A stretch of DNA of 64,000 nt from Cognatilysobacter tabacisoli (lineage in GTDB: Bacteria > Pseudomonadota > Gammaproteobacteria > Xanthomonadales > Xanthomonadaceae), in NCBI RefSeq assembly GCF_003586305.1, contig NZ_QXJI01000004.1:62001-126000 (forward strand), read 5' to 3'. Below the pieces are notes generated by a model. The model was not told where the DNA came from. It worked only from the letters and a program-made list of their open reading frames with translations, and searched no databases. The position numbers were made by a program, and so were the translations under genes. Shown here in pieces: positions 1 through 11,785 of this stretch. The number at the start of each line of letters is the position of its first letter. The first letter of the stretch is position 1.

Positions 1-1461
1 CCCGGCCGCGAGCAGCGCCTCGCCGAGGTAGGGCCGCACCGGCAGCGGCCAGTCGGCCGGCTCGGTGTAGTTCAGCGCGTCCTCGGCCGTCGCGGCGGCG
101 CGCAGCGCGGCCAGGCCGGCCGCGGTGTCGCCGCGCGCGAGCGCGAGCTCGCCGCGCAGCATCGGCTCGGCCACCGCGAGCACGCCTTCGGCGGTGTTGA
201 CGCCGAACACGGTCTTCGCGATCGCCGGATCCGCGCGCAGCGCCTGCAGCGCGGCCAGCTCCGACGCGGCCGCGTCGAGCTGCCGCGCGCGCACGTCGGC
301 CATCCCGCGGGCGAAGTGCCACACCGCGCGCGGATAGGGCTGCGTCGCCGGCGCCGCGGCCTGCGCGCGGATCGCATCCCACTGGCCGAACCGCACCTGC
401 GTGTACAGCGGCGCGACGACGAACTGCTGCATGAAGGCGAGCGTGTCGAGCTGCTGGAGGTCGGCGCGCCGCGCGGTCTGTTCGGCCGCGCGCGTGGCCA
501 GCGTGCGCGAGCCGTGCAGCCCGGCCGACAGCGCGGCGAAGTGCCAGTTGTGCGGCACGTAGCCCAGCGGGTAGACGCCGTTGGTGCCGCGGCACACCGC
601 GAGGAAGGCCTCGTCGGCCGTGCTGGCGGCGAAGTTGGCCAGCGTCGCGTCGTGGTAGCGCCCGGTGCGCAGGTAGACGTGCGCGGGCATGTGCACCAGG
701 TGGCCGGAGCCGGGCGCGAGTTCGGCCAGCCGGTCGGCGTGCACCGTCGCGCGCCCCGGCGTGCGCGAGGCCTCGACCGCGTGGATGTAGTAGTGGATCG
801 CGCCGATGTGCCGCGGGTTGCGCGCGAGCACGCCCTCGAGCGCGGCGACGATCTGCGGCGTGCGCCCGGTCGGCTCGCCGTCGCGCGACCAGTACGACCA
901 CGGCGCCAGGTCCATCATCGCCTCGGCATACAGCGCGCCGATGTCGTCGTCCTCGGGGAAGCGGCGGGCGGCCTCGGCCATCGCGTCGGCGTAGGCGACG
1001 TCGAGCGGCGTACGGTCGGCGGGCGCGGGATCGGCATAGCGCGCGACCAGCGCTCGGATCAGCGCGTGGTCGGCCGGGCGGGCGCTGCCCGACAGCGCCT
1101 CGGCGCGGCGCGCCAGCCGCGTCGCCTCCGGCGCGAGCGCGGCGTCCATCGGCAGGTTGATGTTCGGCCCGAGCACCAGCGCCTGGCCCCACACGCACAT
1201 CGCGCAGGCCGGATCGAGCCGCGCGGCCTCGGCGAAAGCGCGGCCGGCGGCCTCGTGGTTGAAGCCGTACGCCAGCCGCAGGCCCTGGTCGAAATACCGC
1301 TGCGCGGCCGGGACCGGCGTGCCGATGTCGCGCTGCAGGCTGCCGAACGTCTCGAACAGCGGCGGCGAGGACGCGCTGCGCGGTTCCTGCGGGGGCGCGG
1401 CGCAGGCGGCCAGGGCCAGGCCTGCCGCGACGGCAACGAGGACGCTCGAGGGGGATTTCAC
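1..1461 (-). CDS. TPR-type lipoprotein, 3' end outside window
   Basis: The minus strand reads open from a GTG at 1461 to the window edge (487 codons), so the C-terminus is missing. The N-terminus is a lipoprotein signal: a hydrophobic stretch ending in LALAAC, with Cys at about residue 21. Next comes a tetratricopeptide-like stretch (FDQGLRLAYGFNHEAAGRAF, then ARLDPACAMCVWGQAL). This is the conserved opening of a family of exported TPR proteins of unknown function that often contain ADHALIRAL and PAHVYLRTGRY further on; both are present here. Role: envelope-anchored scaffold or substrate-binding protein, not further defined. No ATG lies near the signal peptide, so GTG is the preferred start. 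Confidence 0.8.
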   Translation of the reverse strand, partial: MKSPSSVLVAVAAGLALAACAAPPQEPRSASSPPLFETFGSLQRDIGTPVPAAQRYFDQGLRLAYGFNHEAAGRAFAEAARLDPACAMCVWGQALVLGPNINLPMDAALAPEATRLARRAEALSGSARPADHALIRALVARYADPAPADRTPLDVAYADAMAEAARRFPEDDDIGALYAEAMMDLAPWSYWSRDGEPTGRTPQIVAALEGVLARNPRHIGAIHYYIHAVEASRTPGRATVHADRLAELAPGSGHLVHMPAHVYLRTGRYHDATLANFAASTADEAFLAVCRGTNGVYPLGYVPHNWHFAALSAGLHGSRTLATRAAEQTARRADLQQLDTLAFMQQFVVAPLYTQVRFGQWDAIRAQAAAPATQPYPRAVWHFARGMADVRARQLDAAASELAALQALRADPAIAKTVFGVNTAEGVLAVAEPMLRGELALARGDTAAGLAALRAAATAEDALNYTEPADWPLPVRPYLGEALLAAG

Positions 1462-1553
1462 GACGGGGCTCCGCGGACCGATCGCCCGGGGGGGGCATCT
1501 ACCGGGGCGAACGCCAACGCGGGCCGCGGCAGGCCACGCGCGGGATCACCGCC

Positions 1554-2261
1554 TCAGGTGAGGACGTGGCGCGCGATGCGGAACCGGCCGGCTTCGGTGG
1601 TCGCACCGGCCGCCGCCACGGAGAGCGGCGCCGACAGCATCGGCCCGTCGACGACCAGCGTGTGGAACTCGCCGTTCTCGCCACACGGGTCCACCCCGTC
1701 CGGCAGAGCGGCGAGCAGCGCGCGGTCGAACGCGCGACCGGCAAACGCCGGGTCGAGGCGCGTCGTGTCGACGCTGCTGATCAGCGCGCGCAGCCCGCCG
1801 TCGATCATCTTCTGCGCGAGCGCGGCGGTGTCGCGGCCGAACAGCGGGAAGTGCGCGGTCCAGCCCAGCCGCGCGCACAGCGCCGTCCGCCAGTCGCGGA
1901 TGTCGGCCAGGAACAGGTCGCCGAACGCGACGTCGGCCAGCCCTGGCACCAGCGCGCGCGCCTGCGCCAGGCCGACGGCGAACGCGTCGGTGTAGGCGTC
2001 GTTGCCGGCGCCGGCGGGCAGCGGCACGGTCACCAGCGGGCGGCCGGTCAGCGCCGCCTGCGCGCGCAGCACCGCGCCGTCGATGCCCTGCATCGGGACG
2101 TGCCCGTCGCCGGCGTCGACGGTCGTCAGCAGCGCGACGACCTCGACGTCGGCGCGCGCGTCGAGCTCGTGCAGCGCCCACGCCGAGTCCTTGCCGCCGC
2201 TCCACGACAGCAGGATCGGCGTGCGCGGTGGCGTGGCGGTGCTGTCGGCGACGGTGGCCAT
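1554..2261 (-). CDS. Dph6-like PP-loop ATP pyrophosphatase
   Basis: A 235-residue protein of the DUF71/Dph6 (diphthine-ammonia ligase-like) N-type ATP pyrophosphatase family. The PP-loop LSWSGGKDSAWAL lies at about residues 18-30. The family signature GENGEFHTLV lies near the C-terminus (about residue 197), and DLFLADIRDWR in the middle is also typical. Archaeal and eukaryotic members amidate diphthine on EF2. Bacteria lack diphthamide, so the bacterial substrate is unknown, and adenylation of a carboxylate is the only safe inference. The start is placed at MATVADST because hydrophobic strand 1 begins a few residues later. The gene precedes the TPR lipoprotein with a gap of about 90 bp. Confidence 0.85.
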   Translation of the reverse strand: MATVADSTATPPRTPILLSWSGGKDSAWALHELDARADVEVVALLTTVDAGDGHVPMQGIDGAVLRAQAALTGRPLVTVPLPAGAGNDAYTDAFAVGLAQARALVPGLADVAFGDLFLADIRDWRTALCARLGWTAHFPLFGRDTAALAQKMIDGGLRALISSVDTTRLDPAFAGRAFDRALLAALPDGVDPCGENGEFHTLVVDGPMLSAPLSVAAAGATTEAGRFRIARHVLT

Positions 2262-2409
2262 CGGCTCGCGACGCTAGCACGTGGCGCCGCCGGCGCCGGC
2301 CGCGACGCCCGCTCGCCGCGGCGCTTCACCGCGGGCTAGCGGGCGCAGGCCGATCGTTGCAGACGCAACTTCCGCGTGGCCATTTGTTGCAGTGCGGTAG
2401 GCTCCGCGC

Positions 2410-5193
2410 ATGGGCCCCCTCGACCTCCCCGTGACCCCTTCCGATCCCGCTGCCACTGCCCATCCGATCGCCGCGGGCGAGGCCTCGCCGCGCGCGCTCG
2501 ACCGCGACGCCACCGACGCGCTGCTGCGCGAGGACGTCAAGCGCCTCGGCACCCTGGTCGGCGAGATCCTCGCCGAGCAGCGCGGCGCGCGCTTCCTCGA
2601 CGAGGTCGAACGCGTGCGCCGCGCGGCGATCCAGCGGCGCGAGTCCGGCGCGCCGGTCGAGGACCTCGCGCAGGCGCTGGCCGGGGTCGAGCTAGAGCAT
2701 GCCAGCGACCTCGTCCGCGCGTTCGCGACCTACTTCCAGGCGGTCAACCTTGCCGAGCGCGTGCACCGCATCCGCCGCCGCCGCGAGCACGAGCGCGGCA
2801 ACCACGGTGCCCAGCCCGGCGGCCTGCGCGACGTGCTCGGCGCGCTCGCGGCCGACGGCGTGCCGGCCGGCGAACTCGCCGCGCTGCTGCCGCGGCTGTC
2901 GATCGAGCCGGTGTTCACCGCACACCCGACCGAGGCCGTGCGCCGCGCGCTGCTCGACAAGGAAGCGCAGATGGTCCGCTGCCTGGTCGACGACATCGAC
3001 CGCACGCGCACGCCGCCGGAGCGCCGGGCCGATGCCGAGCGCATCCGCTTCGCGCTGACCGCCGGCTGGCAGACCGCCGAGGCGTCGCCGGTGCGGCCGA
3101 GCGTCGCCGACGAGTTCGAGCACGTCAGCTTCTACCTGTCCGACGTGCTGTACCGGGTGCTGCCGGTCTACCACGAGATCTTCGAGGACGCGCTGCGCGA
3201 GGCCTATGCCGGCGCGGTGCCCGCGCAGGGCGACGTGCTGCGCTTCGGCAGCTGGGTCGGCGGCGACATGGACGGCAACCCGAACGTCGGCGCCGACACG
3301 ATCGCGCACACGCTGGCCGGCCAGCGCGCGCAGGTGCTGGCCGCGTACCGGCGCGACCTGCGCCAGCTCGCGGAACTGCTGACCCAGTCGCTGACGCGGG
3401 TGCGCGTGTCGGGCGCAGTGCTCGCGCGGATCGAGGAGTACCGCGCGCTGCTGCCGAAGGCATCGGCGCGACTGAAGCCGCGCCACGCCGACATGCCGTA
3501 CCGCACCCTGCTGGCGCTCGCGTCGGCGCGGCTCGGCGCCACCGAGCGCGACGAGGACGCTGCGTACCCGGATGCGGACGCGTTCGTCGCCGACCTGGTG
3601 CTGGTCGAGGCCAGCCTGCGCGAGCACCACGGCGAGCACGCCGGCGCGTTCGCGGTGCGCCGCCTGCTGCGGCGCGCGCGCTGCTTCGGCTTTCACCTCG
3701 CCACACTCGACCTGCGCCAGGACTCGGGTACCCACGACGCCGCGCTCGCCGCGCTGCTCGACGACCCGGACTGGGCGTCGCGGCCGGCGGACGCGCGCGC
3801 CGCGCGGCTGCACGCGCTTCTGGCTTCGCCCGCTTCGCCGCCGGCGGGGACGGACGCGCCGCCGCTGCAGTCCACGCTCGCGGTGTTCGCCACCGTCGCG
3901 CAGCTGCGCCCGCGCTATGGCGAGCGCGCGTTCGGGCCCTACATCGTGTCGATGAGCCGCAGCGCGGCAGACGCGCTCGCAGTGCTGGCGCTGGCCCGGG
4001 TCGGCGGCTGCGCCGACCGTGCCGGTCGCGTGCCGCTCGACGTCGCGCCGCTGTTCGAAACCGTCGACGACCTCGATGCGGCCGCCGACACGCTGCGCGC
4101 GCTGTTCGCCGACCCGGTCTACCGCGCGCACCTCGCCGCGCGCGGCGACCGCCAGGTGGTGATGCTCGGCTACTCCGACAGCGCCAAGGACGGCGGGCTG
4201 ATCGCGTCGCGCTGGTCGCTGCAGCGCACGCAGGTCGCGCTGACCGCGCTCGCGCAGGAAAGCAGCGTGCGGATCGCGTTCTTCCACGGCCGCGGCGGCT
4301 CGATCAGCCGCGGCGGCAGCAAGACCGAGCGCGCGGTGATCGCCGCGCCGCGCGGCTCGGTGGACGGCAGCCTGCGCCTCACCGAGCAGGGCGAGGTGAT
4401 CCACCGCAAGTACGGCATCCGCGCGATCGCGCTGCGCAACCTGGAGCAGGCGACCGGCGCGGTGCTGCGCGCCTCGCTGCGGCCGCGCCCGCCGGAGCCG
4501 CGCGAGGACGGTTGGCGCGCGCTGGCGACGGCGCTCGCGCTCGATTCGCGCGCGCACTACCGCGCGCTGGTCCATGAGCACCCGGAGTTCCCGGCCTACT
4601 TCCGCGCGGCGACGCCGATCGACGTGATCGAACGGCTGCGGATCGGCTCGCGCCCGGCCAAGCGCGGCGGCGCCGGCGACGTGCAGTCGCTGCGCGCGAT
4701 CCCGTGGGTGTTCGCGTGGTCGCAGAACCGCTCCGGCCTGACCGCGTGGTACGGCGTCGGCACCGCGCTCGCCGGCGCGCTTGAGCGCCACGGCCGCGAC
4801 GCGCTCGCCGAGATGGCGCGCGACTGGGCGTGGTTCGGCACCCTGGTAGACGACGTCGAGATGGTGCTTGCCAAGTCAGACCCCGACATCTTCGCGCGCT
4901 ACTCGCGGCTGGCCGGGCCGCTGCATCCGCGGTTTCACCCGGGGCTGGCCGACGAGTTCGCGCGGACCCGCGACGCGGTGCTGGCGATCAAGGGCAGCGC
5001 CGAACTGCTCGACGGCGACCCTCGGCTGCGCCAGTCGATCCGACTGCGCAACCCGTACGTCGATCCGATCAGCGTGCTGCAGGTCGACCTGCTCGCGCGC
5101 TGGCGCGCGGCCGACCGCCCCGACGGCGCGCTACTGGACTCGCTGATCGCCACCGTCAACGGCATCGCCGCGGGCGTGCAGAACACCGGCTGA
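2410..5193 (+). CDS. ppc: Phosphoenolpyruvate carboxylase
   Basis: PEP carboxylase (EC 4.1.1.31) makes oxaloacetate from PEP and bicarbonate and so refills the TCA cycle; it is a cytosolic homotetramer. At 927 residues it has the usual bacterial length. Diagnostic motifs are intact: VFTAHPTE with the catalytic His at about 172, [12 protein letters not shown] near 280, the [11 protein letters not shown] segment at about 586-596 and the [12 protein letters not shown] loop near 625. The protein ends in the conserved QNTG, whose terminal residues are needed for activity in the family. About 150 bp separate it from the divergent Dph6-like gene, so the two share a promoter region. MaeB and AceE, which act on the same metabolic node, lie further on. 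Confidence 0.97.
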   Translation: MGPLDLPVTPSDPAATAHPIAAGEASPRALDRDATDALLREDVKRLGTLVGEILAEQRGARFLDEVERVRRAAIQRRESGAPVEDLAQALAGVELEHASDLVRAFATYFQAVNLAERVHRIRRRREHERGNHGAQPGGLRDVLGALAADGVPAGELAALLPRLSIEPVFTAHPTEAVRRALLDKEAQMVRCLVDDIDRTRTPPERRADAERIRFALTAGWQTAEASPVRPSVADEFEHVSFYLSDVLYRVLPVYHEIFEDALREAYAGAVPAQGDVLRFGSWVGGDMDGNPNVGADTIAHTLAGQRAQVLAAYRRDLRQLAELLTQSLTRVRVSGAVLARIEEYRALLPKASARLKPRHADMPYRTLLALASARLGATERDEDAAYPDADAFVADLVLVEASLREHHGEHAGAFAVRRLLRRARCFGFHLATLDLRQDSGTHDAALAALLDDPDWASRPADARAARLHALLASPASPPAGTDAPPLQSTLAVFATVAQLRPRYGERAFGPYIVSMSRSAADALAVLALARVGGCADRAGRVPLDVAPLFETVDDLDAAADTLRALFADPVYRAHLAARGDRQVVMLGYSDSAKDGGLIASRWSLQRTQVALTALAQESSVRIAFFHGRGGSISRGGSKTERAVIAAPRGSVDGSLRLTEQGEVIHRKYGIRAIALRNLEQATGAVLRASLRPRPPEPREDGWRALATALALDSRAHYRALVHEHPEFPAYFRAATPIDVIERLRIGSRPAKRGGAGDVQSLRAIPWVFAWSQNRSGLTAWYGVGTALAGALERHGRDALAEMARDWAWFGTLVDDVEMVLAKSDPDIFARYSRLAGPLHPRFHPGLADEFARTRDAVLAIKGSAELLDGDPRLRQSIRLRNPYVDPISVLQVDLLARWRAADRPDGALLDSLIATVNGIAAGVQNTG

Positions 5194-5298
5194 TCCCGGC
5201 GCGGCGCGCCCGCGCCGCCGACGCCGCTGCGGAGCGCCTGTCGTCATTCCCTTGGGGCGGCCCGATTCGCTGCGCCAAGCACGGCTGCGCATCGCTCA

Positions 5299-5317
5299 TA
5301 TACTATGGCCCAGTATA
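5299..5317. promoter_or_regulatory. Probable FrmR operator (inverted repeat)
   Basis: Perfect half-sites TATACT (5299-5304) and AGTATA (5312-5317) are separated by 7 bp, in an AT-rich patch inside very GC-rich DNA. The site is 18 bp before the frmR start codon. FrmR/RcnR-family repressors bind AT-flanked inverted repeats with a short GC-rich centre in their own promoter. The position and composition fit autoregulation of the frm operon that formaldehyde would relieve. Confidence 0.7.
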
Positions 5318-5335
5318 GGTCGCCGGGCCGCCGCG

Positions 5336-6779
<1,444 letters not shown>

Positions 6780-6787
6780 GGCCGGCG

Positions 6788-7642
6788 ATGGAGCGGATCG
6801 AACACCGTGCCTGCTTCGGCGGCTGGCAGGACGTGTGGCAGCACGAGTCAACGGTGCTCGGCTGCGCCATGCGCGTCGGCGTGTACCTGCCGCCGCAGGC
6901 CGCCGACGCGCGCTGCCCGGTGCTGTACTGGCTGTCGGGTCTGACGTGCACCGAGCAGAACTTCATCACCAAGGCCGGCGCGCAGCGCTACGCGGCCGAG
7001 CACGGGATCATCCTGGTCGCGCCGGACACCAGCCCGCGCGGCCCCGGCGTGGCCGATGCGGACGGTTACGACCTCGGGCTCGGCGCGGGTTTCTACGTCA
7101 ACGCGACGCAGGCGCCGTGGTCGACGCACTACCGCATGCACGACTACGTCGCCGATGAGCTGCCGGCGCTGGTGGAGGCGCGCTTCCCGGCGAGCGACGC
7201 GCGCGCGATCAGCGGGCATTCGATGGGCGGCCACGGCGCGCTGGTGGTCGCGCTGCGCCACCCGGGCCGCTACCGCAGCGTGTCGGCGTTCGCGCCGATC
7301 GTCGCGCCGTCGCAGGTGCCGTGGGGGCGCAAGGCGTTCGCCGCGTACCTCGGCGACGACGTCGAGGCGTGGCGCGCGTACGACGCGTGCGAGCTCGTCG
7401 GCACGGCGCGCGAGCGCCTGCCGCTGCGCGTCGACCAGGGCGGTGCCGACGAGTTCCTCGCCGAGCAGCTGCGCCCGGACCTGCTGCGCGCGGCCTGCGA
7501 GCGCGCCGGCCACCCGCTCGACCTGCGCGTGCACCCGGGCTACGACCACAGCTACTACTTCATCGCCAGCTTCGTCGGCGAGCACATCGCGCACCACGCG
7601 GCGGCGCTGCGCGACGGGTCGGGTTCAGGCACGGCGCGCTAG
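6788..7642 (+). CDS. frmB: S-formylglutathione hydrolase
   Basis: An alpha/beta-hydrolase of the esterase D family (EC 3.1.2.12) that hydrolyses S-formylglutathione to formate and glutathione, completing glutathione-dependent formaldehyde removal. It has 284 residues. The nucleophile elbow [10 protein letters not shown] carries the catalytic Ser (about 145), an Asp lies in VDQGGADEF (about 222) and the His in GYDHSYYF (about 254). The family motif [11 protein letters not shown] is near residue 55. It starts 8 bp after the frmA stop, which indicates cotranscription and control by FrmR. Confidence 0.95.
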   Translation: MERIEHRACFGGWQDVWQHESTVLGCAMRVGVYLPPQAADARCPVLYWLSGLTCTEQNFITKAGAQRYAAEHGIILVAPDTSPRGPGVADADGYDLGLGAGFYVNATQAPWSTHYRMHDYVADELPALVEARFPASDARAISGHSMGGHGALVVALRHPGRYRSVSAFAPIVAPSQVPWGRKAFAAYLGDDVEAWRAYDACELVGTARERLPLRVDQGGADEFLAEQLRPDLLRAACERAGHPLDLRVHPGYDHSYYFIASFVGEHIAHHAAALRDGSGSGTAR

Positions 7643-8025
7643 GGCTGCGCTCGCCGCGCGACGAGGTCGCGCCGGTCCGTCGAAACCGCGGCGGCGACGA
7701 CGTCGCGGCAGGAGTTCCGACCATCGCAGCGGAACGAGTCACCGGGCGGACCATACCTAAGCGGTGGAATCCGACTGGAGCTGCGTCGCATTCAGATAAA
7801 TGACCGCGGGGCCGCGACGCACGACTTCCACCAACCGTGCGCGCGTTCCCGGTTCATGCAGGGCGGCGCCACGACCATGCGCCCTCGGATCGTCGCGCGG
7901 TTGCGGCGATCGGGTGCGATGCAGGGACGTGTCAGCGGGCCGGGGAGGCCCGTTTCGATCGTCCTGCGGGATCGGTCGGGCACCGGCCGGACGGCCATGC
8001 CCGTTCCACTCCCAGGTGCCCCCCC
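7643..8025. other. Intergenic region between frmB and M11 protease
   Basis: No convincing gene is seen; the open frames here are GC-driven shadows. It contains one small hairpin, CGGGCC (7936-7941) with GGCCCG (7947-7952) followed by TTT, which may be a weak terminator. The 5' leader of the downstream protease gene must also lie here. I looked for a GEMM (cyclic-di-GMP) riboswitch core and did not see one. Confidence 0.5.
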
Positions 8026-9831
8026 ATGCCAATGACCCGCGCGTTTCGCCACGCAGGCCGTGCTTCAAACGTAACCTCTGCAAACCCCGGCGCCGCCGCC
8101 CGCGCCGTCTCCTCCGCTTATCTCTCCCGCGCATCGCGGCTGAAGGCCGCCGCGCTGCTGACGCTCGGCGCCGTCGCCAGCGTTACGTCCGCGCAGGCCG
8201 CGCTGCCGACCACCGGCGAGCAGCGCACCGCGGTGCTGCTGGTCAACTTCCAGGACGACACCTCGCGCCCGATCACGCCGACCGACGCGCGCGCGATGGT
8301 GTTCGGCCAGGTCAGCGACTTCTACTGGGAAGCGTCGTATGGCAAGACGTTCCTTAGCGGCGACGTGCACGGCTGGTTCACGATCCCGGTCAGCCGCGGC
8401 ACCTGCGACACCGCGCTGTTCGCGCGCGAGGCCGACCGCCTCGCGCTGGCCGCCGGAGTCGACGTCAATGCGTTCGACCGCGTGGTCTACGTGATGCCCG
8501 ACAACGTGTGCAGCGGCGCCGGCTACAACTCCGGCGCCGACACCCTGCCGGCGCGCACGTGGCTGCTCAGCAACAACCTGTCGACGCGGCTGTTCGCGCA
8601 CGAGATGGGACACAACTTCAGCCTGCTGCACTCGCAGTCGCTGGACTGCGGCGCGACCGTGCTCGGCGGCACGTGCACGGCGTCGAGCTACGGCGACCCG
8701 GCCGACACGATGGGCGGCGGTGCGACCCCGCACTTCAACGCGGTGCACAAGGACAAGCTCGGCTGGTTCGCCGGCGGCCCCGCGATCGCGACGGTGACCG
8801 CGAGCGGGCGCCACGTGCTCGCGCCCTATGCGACCAACGCCGCTGGCACCAAGGCCCTGCGCGTTCCGCGCGGCACCGATCCGGCGACCGGCCTGCCGCG
8901 CTACTACTACCTCGAGTACCGCCAGCCGGTCGACTTCGACACCGTGCTCGGCGGCATCGGCAACCTCACCGGCGGCGTGCAGGTGCGGCTCGGCGGCCCC
9001 GAGCAGGCGCCCGAACTGCTCGACATGACGCCCGGCAGCGTCACCACCTCGTCGTACGACGACTTCCGCGACAGCGCTCTGGCGGCCGGACGCAGCTATG
9101 TCGACAGCGCGGCCGGCGTCACGATCACCGTCGTGTCCGCCGACGCCAACGGCGCGGTGGTCGACGTGAGCGTGCCCGGCGGCGGCGCCGCCACCTGCGT
9201 GCGCAGCGCGCCGACGGTGTCGCTGGCCGGCGCGACGATCGCGGCCGGCGGCAGCGCCACGCTGCCGGTGTCGATCACCAACCGCGACGCGAGCGCGTGC
9301 GCGGCCACCACGTTCACCCTCGCGCGCAGCGTGCCGACCGGCTGGGGCGGCACCCTCGGTGCGGCCAGCGTCACGCTGAGTCCCGGCGCCAGCGCGTCGA
9401 CCACGCTCGCCGTGGCCGCCCCGACGAGCGCCGCCGCGGGCAGCTACGGCGTCGGCGTCGGCGCCGGCAGCGCGATCGGCAGCGCGCACACCGCCAACGC
9501 CGCGGCGACCGTCACCGTCGGCGCGGCGGGCACGCTCGCCGGCAGCGTCAGCACTGGCAAGTCGACCTACCTGCGCGGCGAGACCGCGACGTTCGCCGCG
9601 ACCGTCACCAGCGGCGGCAGTCCGGTCGCCGGCGCGGCGGTGAAGTTCACCGTCACCGCGCCCGGCGGCGTGGCGACGACGCTGTCGGCCACCACCGGCA
9701 GCGACGGCATCGCGCGCGCGTCGCTGAAGCTCGGCAAGGCCAAGTCGGCGATCGGCAGCTACGCGCTGCGCGCCGACGCGACCGCCGCCGCCGGCAGCGC
9801 GACATCGACGTCCGCGTTCTCGGTCCGTTGA
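8026..9831 (+). CDS. Secreted M11 (gametolysin)-type metalloprotease
   Basis: A 601-residue exported zinc protease. The N-terminus is a long signal peptide (charged segment, then LKAAALLTLGAVASV, cleavage probably after TSAQA near residue 59). The catalytic motif is HEMGHNFSLLH (first His at about 192), the HExxHxxxxxH metzincin pattern, followed by a Met-turn-like DTMGGG. This matches the gametolysin/M11 family. Roughly residues 390-601 form two repetitive Thr/Ser/Ala-rich beta domains of bacterial Ig-like type (for example TYLRGETATFAATVT), probably for wall or substrate attachment. The start at 8026 puts the signal peptide at the N-terminus; a second ATG lies two codons on. Likely extracellular nutrient acquisition, as in predatory relatives. 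Confidence 0.85.
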   Translation: MPMTRAFRHAGRASNVTSANPGAAARAVSSAYLSRASRLKAAALLTLGAVASVTSAQAALPTTGEQRTAVLLVNFQDDTSRPITPTDARAMVFGQVSDFYWEASYGKTFLSGDVHGWFTIPVSRGTCDTALFAREADRLALAAGVDVNAFDRVVYVMPDNVCSGAGYNSGADTLPARTWLLSNNLSTRLFAHEMGHNFSLLHSQSLDCGATVLGGTCTASSYGDPADTMGGGATPHFNAVHKDKLGWFAGGPAIATVTASGRHVLAPYATNAAGTKALRVPRGTDPATGLPRYYYLEYRQPVDFDTVLGGIGNLTGGVQVRLGGPEQAPELLDMTPGSVTTSSYDDFRDSALAAGRSYVDSAAGVTITVVSADANGAVVDVSVPGGGAATCVRSAPTVSLAGATIAAGGSATLPVSITNRDASACAATTFTLARSVPTGWGGTLGAASVTLSPGASASTTLAVAAPTSAAAGSYGVGVGAGSAIGSAHTANAAATVTVGAAGTLAGSVSTGKSTYLRGETATFAATVTSGGSPVAGAAVKFTVTAPGGVATTLSATTGSDGIARASLKLGKAKSAIGSYALRADATAAAGSATSTSAFSVR

Positions 9832-9857
9832 CGGCCCCCTGCGCGACGCAAAAAGAA

Positions 9858-9881
9858 GGGCGGACCGCTTCCGGTCCGCCC
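9858..9881 (-). terminator. Rho-independent terminator for the 9938-11785 gene
   Basis: A perfect 10-bp stem, GGGCGGACCG with CGGTCCGCCC, and a 4-nt loop. On the minus strand the stem is followed by TTCTTTTT, so it terminates the minus-strand gene. It lies 27 bp past the protease stop and may also block readthrough from that side. Confidence 0.85.
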
Positions 9882-9937
9882 CGCGGGGGAGGCGTGCGGC
9901 CCGGCGACGCGCCAGGCCGCACGGGTGGGTCAGTCCG

Positions 9938-11785
9938 TCAGTCGTCGCATGACGGACACGTCGGGCACAGCTTGCACGTCGCGCTCTTGGGCAGTGCGTC
10001 GAACGACACGTTGTTGATCTTGCCGCGGCCGCTGGCCGTGACCGTGTCGGTGTACTGCGCCAGGCCCGGATCGGTCTGGTTCTCGTCCGGCGCGGTCGGC
10101 GTGTAGCAGCGCGACACGGTGTAGGTGTCGCCGGCGCTGCCGAGCGGTGCGAGCGTCAGGCCGCCTTCGGGCAGCAGGTTGCCGATCTTGTCGTCGCTCA
10201 GGCTGTCGATGATCATCCGCTGGTTGCTCGTGGTGCTCTGCAGCGTGATGTCGACGCACACCTGCGGCGCGTACCCGTTGGTCGGGTCGAGCACGACCGA
10301 GCGATCACCCGCGGCGTACAGCGTGTTCGGGTTTTCTTCGGTGCCCGGGTCGCCCTGGCAGAACTTGGTCAGCTTCAGGCCGGTGTCGAGGTCGAGCAGG
10401 CAGACCGCCGCCTGCGCATCCGACTCGGTGTCGCTGTCGGTGACGTCGGCCGTGCCGCCGTCGGTCGCACTGGACCGCACGCTCACCGCGTTCTTGAACG
10501 GATTGACGTCGGTCACGCACAGCATGTCGACCGTCATCGACGCACCCGCGGCCAGCTCATCGGCCACCGTCACGTAGGTGCTGCTGTTCGGGAACAGGAT
10601 GCCGTCCGCCGGGACCGACGGGGCGCCGGTGCCGCCGCTGATGGCGCTGATCGCGCAGACCTTGCCGGCCGCCACCGCGTCGTCGCGCAGCGCGACGTCG
10701 TAGATCTTGCCGAAGCCGTCGTTGGTCACGGTGACGGTGTGCTTGGTCTGGAACGTCTCGTTGATCGGGTCCACCGTCGGGCTGACGTTCTCCTCGACCA
10801 CGCAGACCTTCTCGACGTCGACCGAGCACAGCGAGAAGTCGCCGAGCGCGAAGTCCTTCAGCTCCGCAGTCTCCGAGTGCGAGCTGCGCGTCTCGGCCAT
10901 GAAGCTGGAGAAGCACACTTCGCCAACCAGCGCGGTGATGTCGATGCCGGCCTCGAAGAAGCTCTGCTCCGGGAACACGTTGTCGGCGCCGGACTTCGGC
11001 GTGTACGCCCACGGCGACGGAATCGCGTTGGGGTTCGACGTGGCGCACGCGGTGTCGTCGTCGGTGCACACGGTCAGGCCGTTGGAGCTGTCGAACACCA
11101 GCTCGTTGAGCGGACCGTGGCTGCCGCCGCTGCCGACCCACTCGAAGATCTGCACTTCGCTGAGCGCGCCGCCGTTGACGTAGTCGATCTGCACGAGCAC
11201 GTCGCCGATCGCGTGCTCGCCGGTGAACGTGCCGCCAGGCGCCATGCCGACGTCGTTCTGGAAGAACCAGAACCCGAGCGCGGCGTCGCCGGAATTGGCG
11301 AAGCGGTCGGCGCCGAAGTAGATGACGAGGTGCTCGTGTACGCCGGCCGGGTGGCCGGGGAAGTCGCCGCCGGGGAAGCCGCCGACCGGGTAGGCCTTGG
11401 CGTAGGCGTTGGTGATGTTGTCCTTGTCGGGGGTGACCTTGGACGCCTTGTACTCCCAGGTGCTGATCAGGTCGATGTCCTTGTTGCTCCCGGCCCAGGC
11501 CGAGGTTTCCTTGCCGCCGGCGAGGTTCGGGCCGTCGGCCACGAACACCTCGCCGTCGCCGGTGACCGGGGTGCCCGGGAAGGCCGCGATCTCGAAGACG
11601 TTGTTCCAGTCGTCGTCGGCGGTCTGGCGCACGGCGTCGGCGTCGAGTTCGAACGGGGCGGACGGCTGGTGGACAGCCAGTGCGTTGGTGAGGATCGCGG
11701 CTCCACCGATGACGGCGCCGAGGGCAAGGCCCAGGGCGGCGATCGGCCAGCGGGGTCGGGTCCGGGTGCCGGTGGTAGTGGCCAT
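9938..11785 (-). CDS. Large exported, membrane-anchored protein of unknown function
   Basis: A 615-residue protein I cannot assign to an enzyme family. Residues about 13-38 form an uncleaved-looking membrane anchor (WPIAALGLALGAVIGGAAIL). The ectodomain is acidic, rich in Asp, Thr, Ser and Gly, and carries regularly spaced Cys. The C-terminal half has two DUF11-like or Ig-like beta modules (KHTVTVTNDGFGKIYDV and a later VCVDITLQSTT), each associated with Cys residues. The protein ends in CKLCPTCPSCDD, a cluster of closely spaced Cys. Similar long Thr-rich proteins are often surface or cell-wall associated. The gene is monocistronic with its own terminator. Confidence 0.75.
   Translation of the reverse strand: MATTTGTRTRPRWPIAALGLALGAVIGGAAILTNALAVHQPSAPFELDADAVRQTADDDWNNVFEIAAFPGTPVTGDGEVFVADGPNLAGGKETSAWAGSNKDIDLISTWEYKASKVTPDKDNITNAYAKAYPVGGFPGGDFPGHPAGVHEHLVIYFGADRFANSGDAALGFWFFQNDVGMAPGGTFTGEHAIGDVLVQIDYVNGGALSEVQIFEWVGSGGSHGPLNELVFDSSNGLTVCTDDDTACATSNPNAIPSPWAYTPKSGADNVFPEQSFFEAGIDITALVGEVCFSSFMAETRSSHSETAELKDFALGDFSLCSVDVEKVCVVEENVSPTVDPINETFQTKHTVTVTNDGFGKIYDVALRDDAVAAGKVCAISAISGGTGAPSVPADGILFPNSSTYVTVADELAAGASMTVDMLCVTDVNPFKNAVSVRSSATDGGTADVTDSDTESDAQAAVCLLDLDTGLKLTKFCQGDPGTEENPNTLYAAGDRSVVLDPTNGYAPQVCVDITLQSTTSNQRMIIDSLSDDKIGNLLPEGGLTLAPLGSAGDTYTVSRCYTPTAPDENQTDPGLAQYTDTVTASGRGKINNVSFDALPKSATCKLCPTCPSCDD

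Noticed and set aside
316-1995. 559-codon plus-strand frame
   Set aside because: Shadow of the TPR lipoprotein and Dph6-like genes, both of which give coherent family sequence on the minus strand.
7643-8025. GEMM cyclic-di-GMP riboswitch before the protease
   Set aside because: No conserved riboswitch core or paired P1 helix could be recognised.
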